Below, piece after piece: positions 52,301 through 64,000 of a DNA stretch of 64,000 nucleotides. Position numbers and translations under genes: made by a program. Positions within the stretch are counted from its first letter, which is position 1. Each line of letters opens with the position of its first letter. The stretch is from Anarhynchus alexandrinus (lineage: Eukaryota; Chordata; Aves; Charadriiformes; Charadriidae). A model generated the notes under the pieces. It searched no databases. It was not told the DNA's origin and saw only the letters and a list, made by a program, of their open reading frames with translations. Location of the stretch: the NCBI GenBank assembly GCA_008711295.1, contig VUYV01000177.1:1058920-1122919 (forward strand), written 5' to 3'.

Positions 52301-55300
52301 ACGGATGGAAGACCTTTCTACCCTAATGCATTCAGTTAAACAAGTACACTGACTACAAGGAATGCTGTGAAAAAGAGAAAAAAGAAATGCATGGGGGGAA
52401 GAGAAGGTTAAGGGAGGGAGAATATTGAAAAAAAAAATAATCCTGAAAGTGGAAACTTGATTAGTGTAGGAGTTTCCTCCTGTTCTGTGACCTCTGAACC
52501 TCATAGGTATTTTCTTCTTATTGGAAAAGAATATTACAGTGAGTTGTCCAGCACAGCAGGACACCAGCCCAGCAGCCAGCTGTCTATGAACTCTCTCCTG
52601 TAAGCATCCAGGCATTCTTTTTTCTTTTAATTTTTTTATTTCACACATCGTTTAGTGCTTACTGCATAATGCTACAAAATGATTTTAGTACTGATCGCAG
52701 TGATAAACTACCCTGAGTTCTTGACAGAATCTGATGCCAACTTATTCTCTCTTCCACTTAAGAAAAGAAAAAAAACCCCAAGTGACAAAACCAAAACACT
52801 TCTTTTGTGGTATATACTCTTTTGGAGAAATTAGTCAAATACAACAAAACTTGTATTGAACTGTAATGTACATCAATAGCTCTTTGAATCCAACAGTGAT
52901 AGAAGCTCTATTTATTGAATTCCAAACTGGCATTTTTCCCTAGCCATGGGTTACTTCATGGTACTGTGCTTTTAGTTGGTAGAACTACGCCTTTCACAAG
53001 AAGAATGAAAAACACAAGCATGTTCATATTTTCTTATTTGCAAGAATGATAAATTTAAAGTCTCTTTTATACCTTTTGTATGTCAAGACAAAACACCGTG
53101 GGTCACCTTCACGTGAAATTGCCCTGAAAGATGGCCACAAAGTTCTTCATTTTTGCTTCTAAAGAACTTTGGATATTTGAAGTACACGTACACAATAAGA
53201 ATTTTAACTTCTGGAACAGGAGATGCGTTATTGCTTTTGCTTAGGTGGATAAGAATAACGATACTGCTTCAGTTAGCAAAGGGAAAAGAGTTTTCCGTTT
53301 ATTTTCTGATTTGCTTTAATTGTGAATTTTTTTCTGTCTTGCATTTTTTTTCCAGGTGTTGACAATTTCAGATCTCAGTTATATCCCTGAGCTTGCATAC
53401 TTTGTGTGACAGAATAAACACATTCTGAATATTTTACTGGGTATACAAAGTCCTCCATTAGGAATCAGAACGCCCTCGTGCTAGGTGGGTGACCTAAGCC
53501 AGAGTGGTCTCTTCTCCCCTCTTTCCCACAATTATTCAGTGAAAGATAGGATTTGCCTAATAGCCATTATTCATTTCACCTCAGTGAACTAATACTACCT
53601 GTTTGTGTACCTTCTACTTAAGTTATAATAGAAGAATCTTAGTTCTAAGGAGTTATTGTAGGAAACAAGATCTCCTTATTTAAAAGGGCTTCATAAATAT
53701 GGCTAATCTGCCTTCTAACTGTGCCTCCTTGTTCCTAGTGGTTCCTAGTCTCTCTCTTGTGAGGAATTTTTTTGTTTTGTTTCCTTGTCTTGTCATTTCC
53801 ACCCGCCACCCCCCAGTACAATTGCAAAACAGAATTTTACCATCTGGTCCAGCCTAGCAAATCTATCTGTAGCACAGCATGCTACCACTTGCAGGAACTT
53901 TTCTTGAGCCAGATTTAGTGGTGTCATAAATGGTGTAAATTACATGCCAGTAAATCATGCAAATCAGCATGAAGGCAATTTAGGTACTAGAAAGTGTAGG
54001 TTATAATAGGAAAGAATCCAATTTAGGTATGTAATATAATGGAATGTCACGTAACTGATCACTTTTGTAAATTATATGTTTAAGATCTAAAACCACTGTT
54101 TGGAAGGCTGCATCTAATGGCATTCAACATAACGCAAAGATTTTCCATAGAAAACTCCCAAAAGCTCCATGGTAGCAAAAAAGGAAGACCTATTTTAATG
54201 ATAACCATGATGACAAGCACAAAACAAGGGAATGCAAAGGGAGTTGAATGCTTGGTGTATGAGCTATGTGAAAGAGTAGAGAAGCATTGTTACATATGTT
54301 ATTTTTAAAACTCGGCAGATGGTTTGACATAACTAATTTGCTGACAAATTCTGCTTTTCATTTCCATTTGAGAACTGTGTCAGGATACTGCTGTATGCTC
54401 TTAATTCCCCTAATTAAGCCCATTGGTTTTGTGTATACATTTAAACTAAGTTATTATAAAAAGGGTGTATGAGTGCCTTAAGTGGGCAAACTAAGCACAC
54501 AGCATGTTAGGATTCAAAGGCAATGATTTTATATTCTGCAAAAAGTGGATGTATTTCACCCAACTTCAGGCACCTGTTCCTTCTACAGACCCTGATGGAA
54601 AATACACGCCTCCTGAGGGTGATTTATCCCTCCTTACTGCAGTTGCCCAAAGCAGGCACTTCCTGTGATTGAACCCAGCTTTCTCTCTCCATGCACTTGA
54701 AAAGAAGCTCCGATTGCTATGCCTGACTTTTTCATGGTGCCTTTCACATTTTCAGCCTGTAAAAGCCTGTTCTAATCCAGTCTGTTATCTATGACAACCT
54801 GTTTTATGGCTAATCTGTTACAGGCTTTAAGTACTGGTAGATAACCATGCATTAGGAAGTTGGTAGGCTCGGGTTTACTTCACTGAGCCAGAAGTCAGAA
54901 GGATGATAGAGGCTGTATCTATATTACCATGAATGTGGCACATTAAGAGCAGATCTGTGAAGTGAGGCTGCTGGTACTGAGGATCCAGCGATCACAGCAT
55001 GTGCCTTTTGTAAACATTTCCCTGACTGCTGTTGTAAATCTCAAGCATAGTTGGTGAGAGTGGTGCAGGTGATAAGACCAGCCTGACAAGAGGAAGTGAT
55101 GCTGTGATTTGGTTGGTTATGCCTAAGATTGAGCAAGAGTATTCGAGTAGAACTTTTAAAACTTTGAATGTTATAAATGTCCTCCAATGCAATGGAGGCC
55201 TTGTATGCTCACCTTGATGAGGAAAGAAATTATTGAAACCACCTTTTTTGAGTGGTTTGGTCTTTGATAAGGTGAATATTTCACAAAACAGGATTCCCTC

Positions 55301-58300
55301 CTACTTGTACTTGAGTTCAGTGCTGCACTTCTAAGTCTGTATAGCAGACATTACCTCTATTTTGTTTTATCTCCGAAGGTCAAGAAGGAAATGTGCTTTA
55401 TTCTGAGACCTTTTTGTGGGCTGACTCAAAAGCTGCATGGTCTGCAGTGGTTGAACTTTAGGATGTCTTATGCATCTTCCCCCTACTCTGCCATCTCATT
55501 GTGATCGAAGGTAGTCTAATTCAGTGTTACTTTGTCGAGAAAAATGGAGTTGTTATACACCTAAAAAAGCATTAATACTTAGGAAAAAAAAAGAAAAAAT
55601 GGTGAGAAAAGTGTAATTTCTATTGGCACCAACTGGTTTCTTGTAAGTCAAAATGAGGTGCAAACTGAGGAGGACAGCACTGAAGAGAAGTACGGTCAAG
55701 GTGCTGCTGCAGCGATGGTAACACCAACTCTAACCTCTTGGCCCTTTACTTGTGTCTTTACAGATCTTGTTTTCTTCTTCAGTACATATAGGCCTGTTAA
55801 ATCTATGAATAGCTGTATTTATTTCTTCTGTTTGGCTGTTTCTTAGATAAAAACTTCTGCTGCTTTCTCCCAAAGCCAAGCTTTTGTGTAAGATGTATGA
55901 CTGTCTCAAAGGTCTCTTACAAAATTGTAGTATTTTCTTCCATCTTATCAATGTTTCATCTGCTTCTGGTACCTATTTGATACTGTGTTTTCATGTTTTT
56001 TTTCTTTAACTTGGTGTCAAAATCATCAGGAAAACTATTAGATTATACTGCCTTTTGGGGTAATTAAAAACATACCTTGTCGGCTTATGAATATGGGTAC
56101 TACATAAAATTGGCTTTCTAGTTATAAAAACAAAGAAAAGGCTGAAAATATGAAATATTAGCAGTGATGTTGAATGAATGAAAGTAGACAAATACATTAA
56201 TCCAATATTAATATTACTATGCTATCTATACCAGTGAGTGTTGATTCGGAAGGCTGGCAGCAATGTAAATGTTGATCCAGCTATATACCATTGATCATTT
56301 CAATACAAATAGACTATTGCTCTTAATCAAAGATGTGTTTTCAGTACAATCACAGGCAAAATAGATGTTTTTATATTTCTGACAACAAAATTAGCACTTG
56401 TTTCCCAAAATATTAAATAACAGAACAGAGACTTGGATCAGGGTCCTCCCTTGCTTACCAGAGTGCTGAAACTATTAAATTTTCTGTTTTGAATGTCTTT
56501 CTGTTCCAAATAAGTCTGTCAAAACTTATAATACCTCCTTGAGATACTTGAGGTTCAATAAAAAGGTATACTTCAATAGTGAAAAAGAAATATTTTTCAA
56601 AAGAGTTACCTATTGATGCAGCAGAAACAAGCAGGCCAAGGTTGTCAGTAATACACATACATTTGTGTTCACAATCTGCTTTTTTTCACATTTTCAAATG
56701 CTGTTTACTGATCATCAAGAGGTTGGAGGGGGGTGAGCTGAATTTTCCTCTGTTCCATTTCTGGCTTCACCAGTCAAGGGTTTTGCTGATTTAAATAAAT
56801 AGAAGGCTTAGCTGAAGGCCTTATGCTGCTTCATAAAGCTTCTCTGAGTTACTTGTGATTGATTCCTGAAATCTTTTCAAATAGGTCACACTGGTCGTCT
56901 TCTTCCTTCTGCTGCATCTGTTGAAGTATTTCAACTAATAAAGAACTTCTTTGGGCATTTTCTGCAGGAAGTCATAGCTTCTGGCATTTTAAATGTAATT
57001 TTTAGATTTGCCAGTCAGTATTTCAACTGCTGATCAGTAGTTGCAGGTATGACCTGAACTGAACGTGTGTATAGCCTAATATAAATTGCTTGACTATCTC
57101 AAGGAGAAATTTTATTTTCTGTGTTTCAGTTCGTACATGACTTTCCACTGAGGATTGCTGGAATACCTTACACCGTTTATGTAAGATAAAAAATGTAAAT
57201 CCTTCTGCCAGTCTTCTGCCCATACAGTAGGAATGTGGGTTGCTACTGCTCTGATCCTTATGTGTTCAGAAAGCTTTTTTTCCTGAGCCCTACATAAATG
57301 TTGTGAACAATGTGTTGTTTAAAGTGTCATGGGCCAGGGTTACAGTGCTGAACGCTATCTATCTTGTCACCATTTAATTTGTGTTTATTTAAATGGTTTA
57401 TTGTTTATGGTTTATTGAGCACTCTTTACATATTTAGCATTTGCTTTTTGGCTTATTATTCATTTTTAACCACTATGTTGAAAGGCACTGTAATTGGTCC
57501 ACTCAAGCACTGCCAGTTATAGAAATGAAGTAATTGTGCAGGACTTTCAATAAACAAGCTGATTATGTTTAGCTTAGAATCAAAAGAATATTTTTCCTAT
57601 AAGAGGCCTAAAACCCTTGGGGTTTTGTTTGCTTGTTTTGTATTATTTGTTTGATTCTCTGAGCAAGATTACTGGAAAGAAAATGTACCTAGGAATACAT
57701 GCGTTCTTGAAGTTAAACGGTATCAGTTGGTAGTGACATGGACTTTGTTAATTCTTTGGAAAAGGTGAAATAAATGACGCCTGACATCCTTCTTAGAAAG
57801 CCACATGTATTTGCTCACGTGTCTAAGATTTTTACACTGATGCTTTTATATCTCTAAAGGTAGTAAGTATTTCTGAAAATAAAGCTTATGATCCTGTTCT
57901 ATTAAGAAATATGGAACTCTTTAGCACACTCAGAAATGAGTTTAAACAGAATCTGCTGAGGGAATTAATCTCTTGCTATTCCTGCCAGAAATTCTAACTA
58001 TGAGTCTGATCAACACTTTCCATTTTTTGTTGGATTAGGTTGATCTCTATGTCTCCTTATGAAATACAGGATATCAGATACTGCTGCCTTTATATACCTC
58101 TAGTCTTACAAGTGGCTTTCCCATTTCTATATATTCCGTCCAAAAACCCCAAACATCTAAACTGACTGGATATACTTCCCTAGCAGGTTAATTTTAAGCT
58201 AGACACCAAAATTTCCAGTAGATGTTTCTTCAAAACATGCTGAGCACCAGGACAGAGGAAAAAAGTCAGAGACTTAAAGAAAAATGTAATCACCATTCTC

Positions 58301-59381
58301 AGATTTATTTCTGCAATTGAAACCCAGTGAAGAAGAAATAAGAGTTTGCATAGCTCTAGACATTTGAAACAGATTTAGCCAGAATTCACATATCCATCAG
58401 TCAGAACTTTCCCATGTATAAATAAGATTCAAGATTTTTTGACATAGGGAAAAGAGCTATGGTGATTTAATCAACTCCTTTAATATGGCCACCACTCACA
58501 GTGCCCAATATGCCTTTGGCTATTGTAATGTGAGTATTTATCCAGTAAGGGTACTGAAGTTACTAGTTAATTGTATACCATAATCAGAGAGCTCTGAGAC
58601 AGTAGCAGCTGCTGCTTTTGATTTTTTTTATCAAACTCTCTGAAGATACATGCTGAAAACAGTTTTCTTCCACAAAGGAACTAAGGATTTTTATTGCCTT
58701 AATTTATGGGCAGTGTGAGGTATCTTGAAGTCTGATTATTTTACATTGGGTGGGATACTCAGCACTTTCCAAAATTCAGAGCTCTACAAGGCGATCATTT
58801 GATGATTACTGAAACTGTTGGCTTATGATCATGATTTTAATAGGCAACTGCTCAACCACACATGCAAGTCATTTAAAAAATGCAAAGGCAATGTATCTTT
58901 CATGTGTTTGTTCTTTACCATAGTTCTGTATGTTTACTGTCTTGGTCTCTTGCGCTCTGGATATGCACAGTTTACCTCTGTTTGCAGTGGCAACAGCAGC
59001 TACTTTATGGTGTAGATTAACTTCATTAATTAGTTTTCTTTTTCCCAAGGTACATTAGAACATGACTATGCTGTATATTTGATGCTTCAGTGATGAATCC
59101 TTTTTCCCTAGCAGGAATTGTAATAGTACCTATTACTGTGTCAGAAATAGGCTAGCTCTGCTAAGGTTTATTATTGACCACTTCAGCGAAGTCAGATGCT
59201 GAGCTTTGGCATCATGTTGAGGGGAGCTGAGACTAAACAAAAAATCTGGCTGAGCTTCTGACTAAGCAAAACCAATGTGGAAGTAATACTGAAGTATTAA
59301 CTGAAATTTTGAAGGCTCTGAAATTAGAAAAGCTTTGGGATTGGCACACTGTGAAGTATTGCAGAGATGCCAGAAATGAAA
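49345..59381. other. unique AT-rich sequence, no gene recognised
   Basis: Ten kilobases have no supportable gene. The longest frame (52259-52648, minus, 129 codons) has no recognisable domain. A poly(T) run lies at 50992-51008. A short acceptor-like site plus open tail at 53356-53409 is listed as a weak finding. No repeat family was recognised. Confidence 0.5.
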
Positions 59382-59433
59382 CTGGTGGAAATAAGTGGCT
59401 CCAGTATTTCTACTGGTAGAAATAAGGGGCTCC
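59382..59433. repeat. 21-bp direct duplication, 31-bp period
   Basis: CTGGTGGAAATAAGTGGCTCC at 59382-59402 recurs at 59413-59433 with two mismatches. It is a local two-copy tandem duplication, moderately recent. The copies are in one short open frame, which otherwise shows no coding features. Confidence 0.85.
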
Positions 59434-60707
59434 TTGGTCCCCTTTGCAGTAAGGGATCTGAGTGGTTAAAGAAGGAAGTAATAAAATGTGTATGGCAACT
59501 TTTTGTCATAATGATTTTGTACAAGAGACTTAATAGTGTGCAGAGTTACTATTAGGGTTACAATGGGCAACTGAAATGCACTAACCACTGGATACCTGAG
59601 TAAGAGTTCATTATGCCACCTGACACTGTTCTTGGTGGCACTGGTTTCACTGAGAGAGAATACCACTGTGGAATTTCCTCTGATTTTCTGCAATATAGAT
59701 GAGAGCAGAGTTTAACACCCTTGAATTCCAATTAGTGGTTGATGTCTCTTGCTAGAAAGTTGTCAGTAGCTTCTGTTTTGAAGCTGACTTCATTATCTAC
59801 AATATAACTTTTAAAACTGGAGACACAATGGCCATTTGGATAGATCTTTGAGAAACTTTATCCCTAATCTCTGAAGGTCTGTTTTGCAGACATCCTGTTT
59901 TTCTGCCTGTTGGAAGAGCTGCTTTGTCTGCCTGAGCAACAATCAAATTTGGAAGTGGAATACTGCCTAATGAGGGCATTTTGTGCAAGTTCCAAAAGAA
60001 TCAAAATGTAGCAAAAAAACAGGTTATACAGCTCAAATCACAAATGAACATATCCTCAAGTGCTGAAAGATTGCTGCTGCCTGGCTTCCCACTGAACAGT
60101 TTATTACTTACAAAAATTGCACTTTTGCATCACACTTTGATATGCTTCTCTTTTCATGTTTGAATAGTGTTTGCTATTCCCTGTTTTCTCAGCTGTGCCT
60201 AACCTTGTCTGAATTCTTTTATGCAGTAGTTCTCGCCTTTCTCAGGAAATACGCCTCTTAGGTTTTTGACTGTTAATTCACACAAAGTCCGGGGAACTAT
60301 CTGTGCTCTCACCTCAGTTGTGTGAATTTTTCTGCCACTATAAGTCGGTAACACTAACACTGCAATCTGTCTGAAGTTGCAAATTTACAAGGGTCCTGCA
60401 AGACTGAACATCAGGCCACTGCAAAGTCTCCCAGAAATCTATGACAAATGAGTGTCTGTGTAACTCCTGTCAGCTTTGATGGAGCATGGCAGCCAGCATC
60501 TACATTCCTTGCTAATACCATCAGCAGTAGTAGTATTTATTTATTTTTTTTTTAGCTCTAAAGTAAGGATGATGTTCTACCATACATAGCTATAAGCACA
60601 ATTAACTGCTAACCAAAATTCTAATTAGAATGGTCTGAAAACTTTGCTCCATCATCTACTCTCTTTAAACTCTTCCACCTTATGCTGTTTCTTACCAGGT
60701 GGACAAG
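59434..60707. other. unique sequence, no gene recognised
   Basis: No gene, RNA gene or mobile element was recognised. Confidence 0.5.
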
Positions 60708-60781
60708 TTTTGCATATCAATCTGAAAATATACTTTTGCTTCACTACTTTGCATATCACTCTGATATCAATCTCAAAATAT
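60708..60781. repeat. nested direct repeats with octamer-like TTTGCAT motifs
   Basis: TTTGCATATCA occurs at 60709-60719 and 60748-60758. ATATCAATCTGAAAATAT at 60714-60731 recurs with one change at 60764-60781. The duplications have different spacings (39 and 50 bp), so the block arose by more than one event. TTTGCAT is the complement of ATGCAAA, a POU-type octamer core. Confidence 0.7.
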
Positions 60782-61464
60782 CCTATATAAGGAAAACTAA
60801 TAAGCACGTCAACAGGTTAGTTTATGCTTCCATGAATGACGCAGGAAAAGGCCTTGAAGTACCTCTTGTAGACTGTGCAGAAATAGAGAAAGTATAGTTC
60901 AATGTGCTGGGCCTTATAAATAGTTCCAGCTATACTAGATATAAGTGAGTTTGACAAGATACTCCATATACATAGATAGGGTTCACAAATATCGTTCCTA
61001 AAAACACAGAAAAGTTCAGCTGAATATATCACTGGAGTGCACTGGTGTACTGCTCTGCCATCACAAATGAAGTCTCCTTCAAAGCATTCAGTCAGCATCC
61101 CCTCAGCAAGTTACGACTTTCAGTTTACACCCTGTAGCACTTGAAGAAAGTGTATATTTAGACAGTGACAGAACAGCAGTTTCAGATAGGCAACTTCATC
61201 TTGGTTACTTCCCTAAGGCACCAGATTTGCCAATTTGTTAATGCCCTTTGCCTGTAGCAATTTCATACTTGGGTTGTCAAGCACATTTGTTACGTATGTT
61301 CAAGCAAAGGCTGTAATAATAAAAAATACCTCATCCTGCAAGTTCTTCCATCTTTTCAATTCCAAGCTTTGAGCTGGAGCTTTTGCATACCAGCAGTAAT
61401 TGATATTTAGCTCTTAGCATTTTTTATCTGAAGATATGGGAGACTTACAATAGAGGAAAGCAAT
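60782..61464. other. unique sequence, no gene recognised
   Basis: A 93-codon minus frame (60817-61098) has an even spread of Cys and hydrophobic residues but no family I recognise. It is not called as a gene. Confidence 0.45.
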
Positions 61465-63090
61465 CATAGAATCACAAAATCATTTAGGTTGGAAGAGACC
61501 TTTAAGATCATCAAGTCCAACTGTTAACTTAGCACTGCCAAGTCCACCACTAAACCATGTCCCTCGGCACCGTATTTACAAGTCTTTTAAATACCTCCAG
61601 GGTTGGTGACTCAACCGCTTCCCTGGGCAGCCTGTCCCAATGCTTGACAACCCTTTTGGTGAAGAATTTTTTCCTAATATCCAGTCTAAACCTCCCCTGG
61701 CACAACTTGAGGCCGTTTCCTCTTGTCCTATTGCCCAAACCCCATCTTGCTCCAACCTCCTTCAGGTAGTTGTAGAGAGCTATAAGGTCTCCCCTCAGTC
61801 TCCTTTTCTCTAGGCTGAATGACCCCAGTTCGCTCAGCTGCTGCTCGTAAGACTTGTGCTCTAGATCCTTCACCAATTTCACTGCCCTTCTTTGAATGCA
61901 CTCCAGCACTTCAATGTCCTTCTTGTAGTGAGGGGCTCAAAACTGAACACAGTATTCAAGGTGCAGCCTTACCAGTGCTGAGTACAGGGGAACAATCACT
62001 TCCCTAGTCCTTCTCGCCACACTCTTTCTGATACAAGTCAGGATGCTATTGGCCTTCTTGGCCACCTGGGCACACTGCTGGCTCATACTCAGCTGGCTGT
62101 CGACAAACACCCCCACATCCTTTTCCACCAGGCAGCTTTCCAACCACTCTTCCCCAAGCCTGTAGCGCTGCATGGGGTTGTTGTGACCCAAGTGCAAGAC
62201 CCGGCACTCAGCTTGATTGAATCTCATAGAGTTGGCCTCAGCCCATCGATCCAGCCTGTCCAGATCCCTCTGTGGAGCCATCCTACCCTCAAGCAGAACA
62301 ACACTCCCACCCAACTTGGTGTTGTCTGCAAATTTAGTGAGGGTGCACTCGATCCCCTTGTCCAGATCATTGATGAAGATATTAAACAGAACAGGCCCTA
62401 GTACTGAGCCCTGGGGAATACCACTTGTTGACCGGCTGCTAACTGGATTTAACTCCATTCACCACAACTCTTTGGGCCTGGCCATCCAGCCAATTTTTTA
62501 CCCAATGAAGAGTGTGGCTGTCCAAGCTATGACCAGCCAGTTTCTCCAGGAGAATGCTGTGGGAAACGGTGTCAAAGGATTTACTAAAGTCTAGGTAGAC
62601 AACATCCACAGCCTTTCCCTTATCTGCTAAGCGGATCACGTTGTCATAGAAGATCAGGTTAGTCAAGCAGGACCTGCCTTTCATAAACTCATGCTGACTG
62701 GGCCCAATTACCTGGTTGTCCTGTACATGCCATGTCATGGCACTCAAGATGATCTGCTCCATAACTTTCCCTGGCACCGAAGTCAGACTGATAAGCCTGT
62801 AGTTCCCTGGATCCTGCTTTCAGCCCTTCTTGTAGATGGGCATCACATTTGCTAACCTCCAGTCAGCTGGGACCTTCCTGGTTAGCTGGGACTGCTGATA
62901 AACGACAGCAAGTGGCTTGGTGCGCACTTCCGCCAGCTCCCTCCATACCCTTGGGTGGATCCCATCCGGCCCCATAGACTTCTGTGCGTCTAAGTGGTGT
63001 AGCAGTTCACTCACCATTTCCCCTTGCATTAAGGCATTCCTCCTGCTTTGTCACTGTTTCCCACTGCATCCAATAAAGGACAGAGATTCT
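61465..63090 (-). mobile_element. CR1: CR1 LINE, 5'-truncated, near-complete RT region
   Basis: This is a CR1 copy in minus orientation. Its 3' end lies at 61465, with the octamer pair seen on plus as CATAGAAT (61465-61472) and CACAAAAT (61473-61480). Next to it is GGTTGGAAGAGACC, one arm of the 3' hairpin. Coding similarity runs leftward from about 63090 through the whole reverse transcriptase to the stop at 61550. Unlike the 18.9-kb copy it keeps the KSMGPDGIHPRV block. The sequence differs considerably from that copy (for example [15 protein letters not shown] against [15 protein letters not shown]), which points to another CR1 subfamily. The 5' boundary is approximate, and the endonuclease and ORF1 are missing. 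Confidence 0.95.
61550..63029 (-). pseudogene. CR1 ORF2 (reverse transcriptase) pseudogene
   Basis: The reading passes through four frames in order. 63029-62820 carries ELLHHLDAQKSMGPDGIHPR through ADWRLANVMPIYKKG. 62777-62439 carries the VPGKVMEQII region, then SCLTNLIFYDNV, YLDFSKSFDTV and NWLDGQAQRV. 62458-61937 carries [20 protein letters not shown], then the catalytic box as FADNTKLGG, and the thumb to LEYCVQF. 61909-61550 carries [19 protein letters not shown] to [13 protein letters not shown] and [20 protein letters not shown]. Breaks lie near 62778-62819, 62439-62458 and 61910-61936. The second catalytic Asp is Asn here too. The codon pair GAC AAC fits CpG decay of GAC GAC. Confidence 0.93.
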
Positions 63091-64000
63091 TCTTAGTCCT
63101 CCTTTTGTTGTTAATGTATTTATAGAAACATTTTTTATGTTACTAAATGAAGGAGAAGCAAAAGTATCTAAGGATAAGTGTGACAAAGGTCACAGGAAAA
63201 GGCAGTGTTAGAGGGAAAAATACAAAACTAGAAGCGGTAAAAGCAAAGAGGAATGTGATGTCAAGTTGGAATAAAGCTCATAGAGGACATGGGTGTCCCA
63301 ATACATTAATAGCAACGGTGTATATAATCATGTAATATAACATATATAAAATCTATATTATATGTAATATATTGAAAAAATATATAAAAATAAAAATATT
63401 CTCAAATTGCAATTACAAGACTTAAAAGTTTCAAAAATACCATTTTGGATTGACTATGAAATCTTAATTTTTTGCAGCTTTGTATTCAAAATGAAATGAT
63501 CTAGGCCAGGGTTCCAATGGAGAAGCAGCAGGCTTTTTGGGCAGTGTAATTAATATGGAATTACATCTAAAAATTGACTGGTAGTGTAATGCTACTAAGG
63601 TTATAACATGAACTAAACTCTTATTGATGTCAGAGAATAGGTAGTAAAGAAAACTGTAGAGTTGTGTTTAAACTGGGGCTATTGGCAAAGAGCTGTGTTC
63701 AGCATTGGTCAGCCTAATCCATTGGTTTGGGAAAGTTGAGAAATACACAAAAATTAGTTGCTTCAGCATAGAACAATACCTAATTCTCTTAAATCTTGAG
63801 TCCAAAAACAGTAATCCAGTACTCAAGACCACATTTATGCCACTTCATTAAAGGCTACAGTGGATTAGGCTGTCCCTTGAACAGCACAGAAGAACAACTT
63901 TTTCCTAGAAGGGAACACAGGTTAATGCTCTTTCCCAGGAGTTTTTCTCATAGGCTTGGTTCATTTTTTTTTTTACCCAAATTTTGCTTCTGGGTAAGTT
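63091..64000. other. AT-rich sequence with an A/T-only block, no gene recognised
   Basis: 63315-63400 is almost pure A and T, with overlapping short inverted repeats such as CATATA/TATATG. The remainder is ordinary AT-rich sequence with no recognisable gene. Confidence 0.5.

Noticed and set aside
52259..52648. 129-codon open frame on minus
   Set aside because: No family features; Lys-, Phe- and Ser-rich stretches follow local A/T runs.
63315..63400. A/T-only block as a possible replication origin or scaffold-attachment site
   Set aside because: AT-richness alone is not evidence, and no specific motif arrangement was seen.
1..64000. CRISPR arrays, tRNA or rRNA genes, bacterial operons, telomere repeats
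   Set aside because: No regularly spaced repeats, clover-leaf candidates, rRNA-like blocks or TTAGGG arrays were found by reading, though weak tRNA-like relics could be missed without a covariance search.

Overview
The window looks like a 64-kb piece of a bird nuclear genome, or less likely that of another sauropsid. Its only clearly recognisable coding sequence belongs to 5'-truncated CR1 LINE retrotransposons. Three CR1 ends carry the CR1 signature: no poly(A) tail, but a short GGTTGGAA/TTCCAACC hairpin followed by octamers of the ATTCTATG type. No Alu- or L1-type repeat and no bacterial feature (operons, Shine-Dalgarno sites, dense ORFs) was seen. The sequence is AT-rich and CpG-poor, and most open frames are under 100 codons. 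It reads as a gene desert or part of a very large intron.

Layout. 1-6.7 kb is unique AT-rich sequence with small A/C-rich tracts. Two very old CR1/L3-like relics follow, at about 6.7-6.9 kb (minus) and 8.85-9.17 kb (plus). 9.2-18.7 kb is unique and includes a duplicated TAATTA motif and one exon-like open frame. A 1.66-kb CR1 (18.87-20.52 kb, plus) holds the longest open frame of the window, a broken reverse transcriptase with an internal deletion. 20.5-28.2 kb is unique. At 28.24-28.71 kb lies the one sharply different segment, an isolated CpG island with GC boxes and a downstream splice-donor-like site. Homopolymer and A/C-rich tracts occur at 30.3, 31.2 and 41.7 kb, two of them with a single unresolved base. 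CR1 tails lie at 38.4 kb (minus), 46.4 kb (minus) and 47.0 kb (plus), and a possible solo-LTR edge at 49.3 kb. A second long CR1 (61.47-63.09 kb, minus) holds a frameshifted reverse transcriptase.

No host protein-coding gene, tRNA, rRNA or known small RNA could be supported by reading. The two long CR1 copies would once have encoded the ORF2 reverse transcriptase used for target-primed retrotransposition. Both are dead: they are 5'-truncated and frameshifted, and both have Asn in place of the second catalytic Asp. I found no evidence of a new multi-gene system. The observations most worth following are the orphan CpG island, the shared catalytic-site change in the two CR1 copies, a perfect 13-bp hairpin at 34.65 kb, and the recurrent A/C-only tracts.
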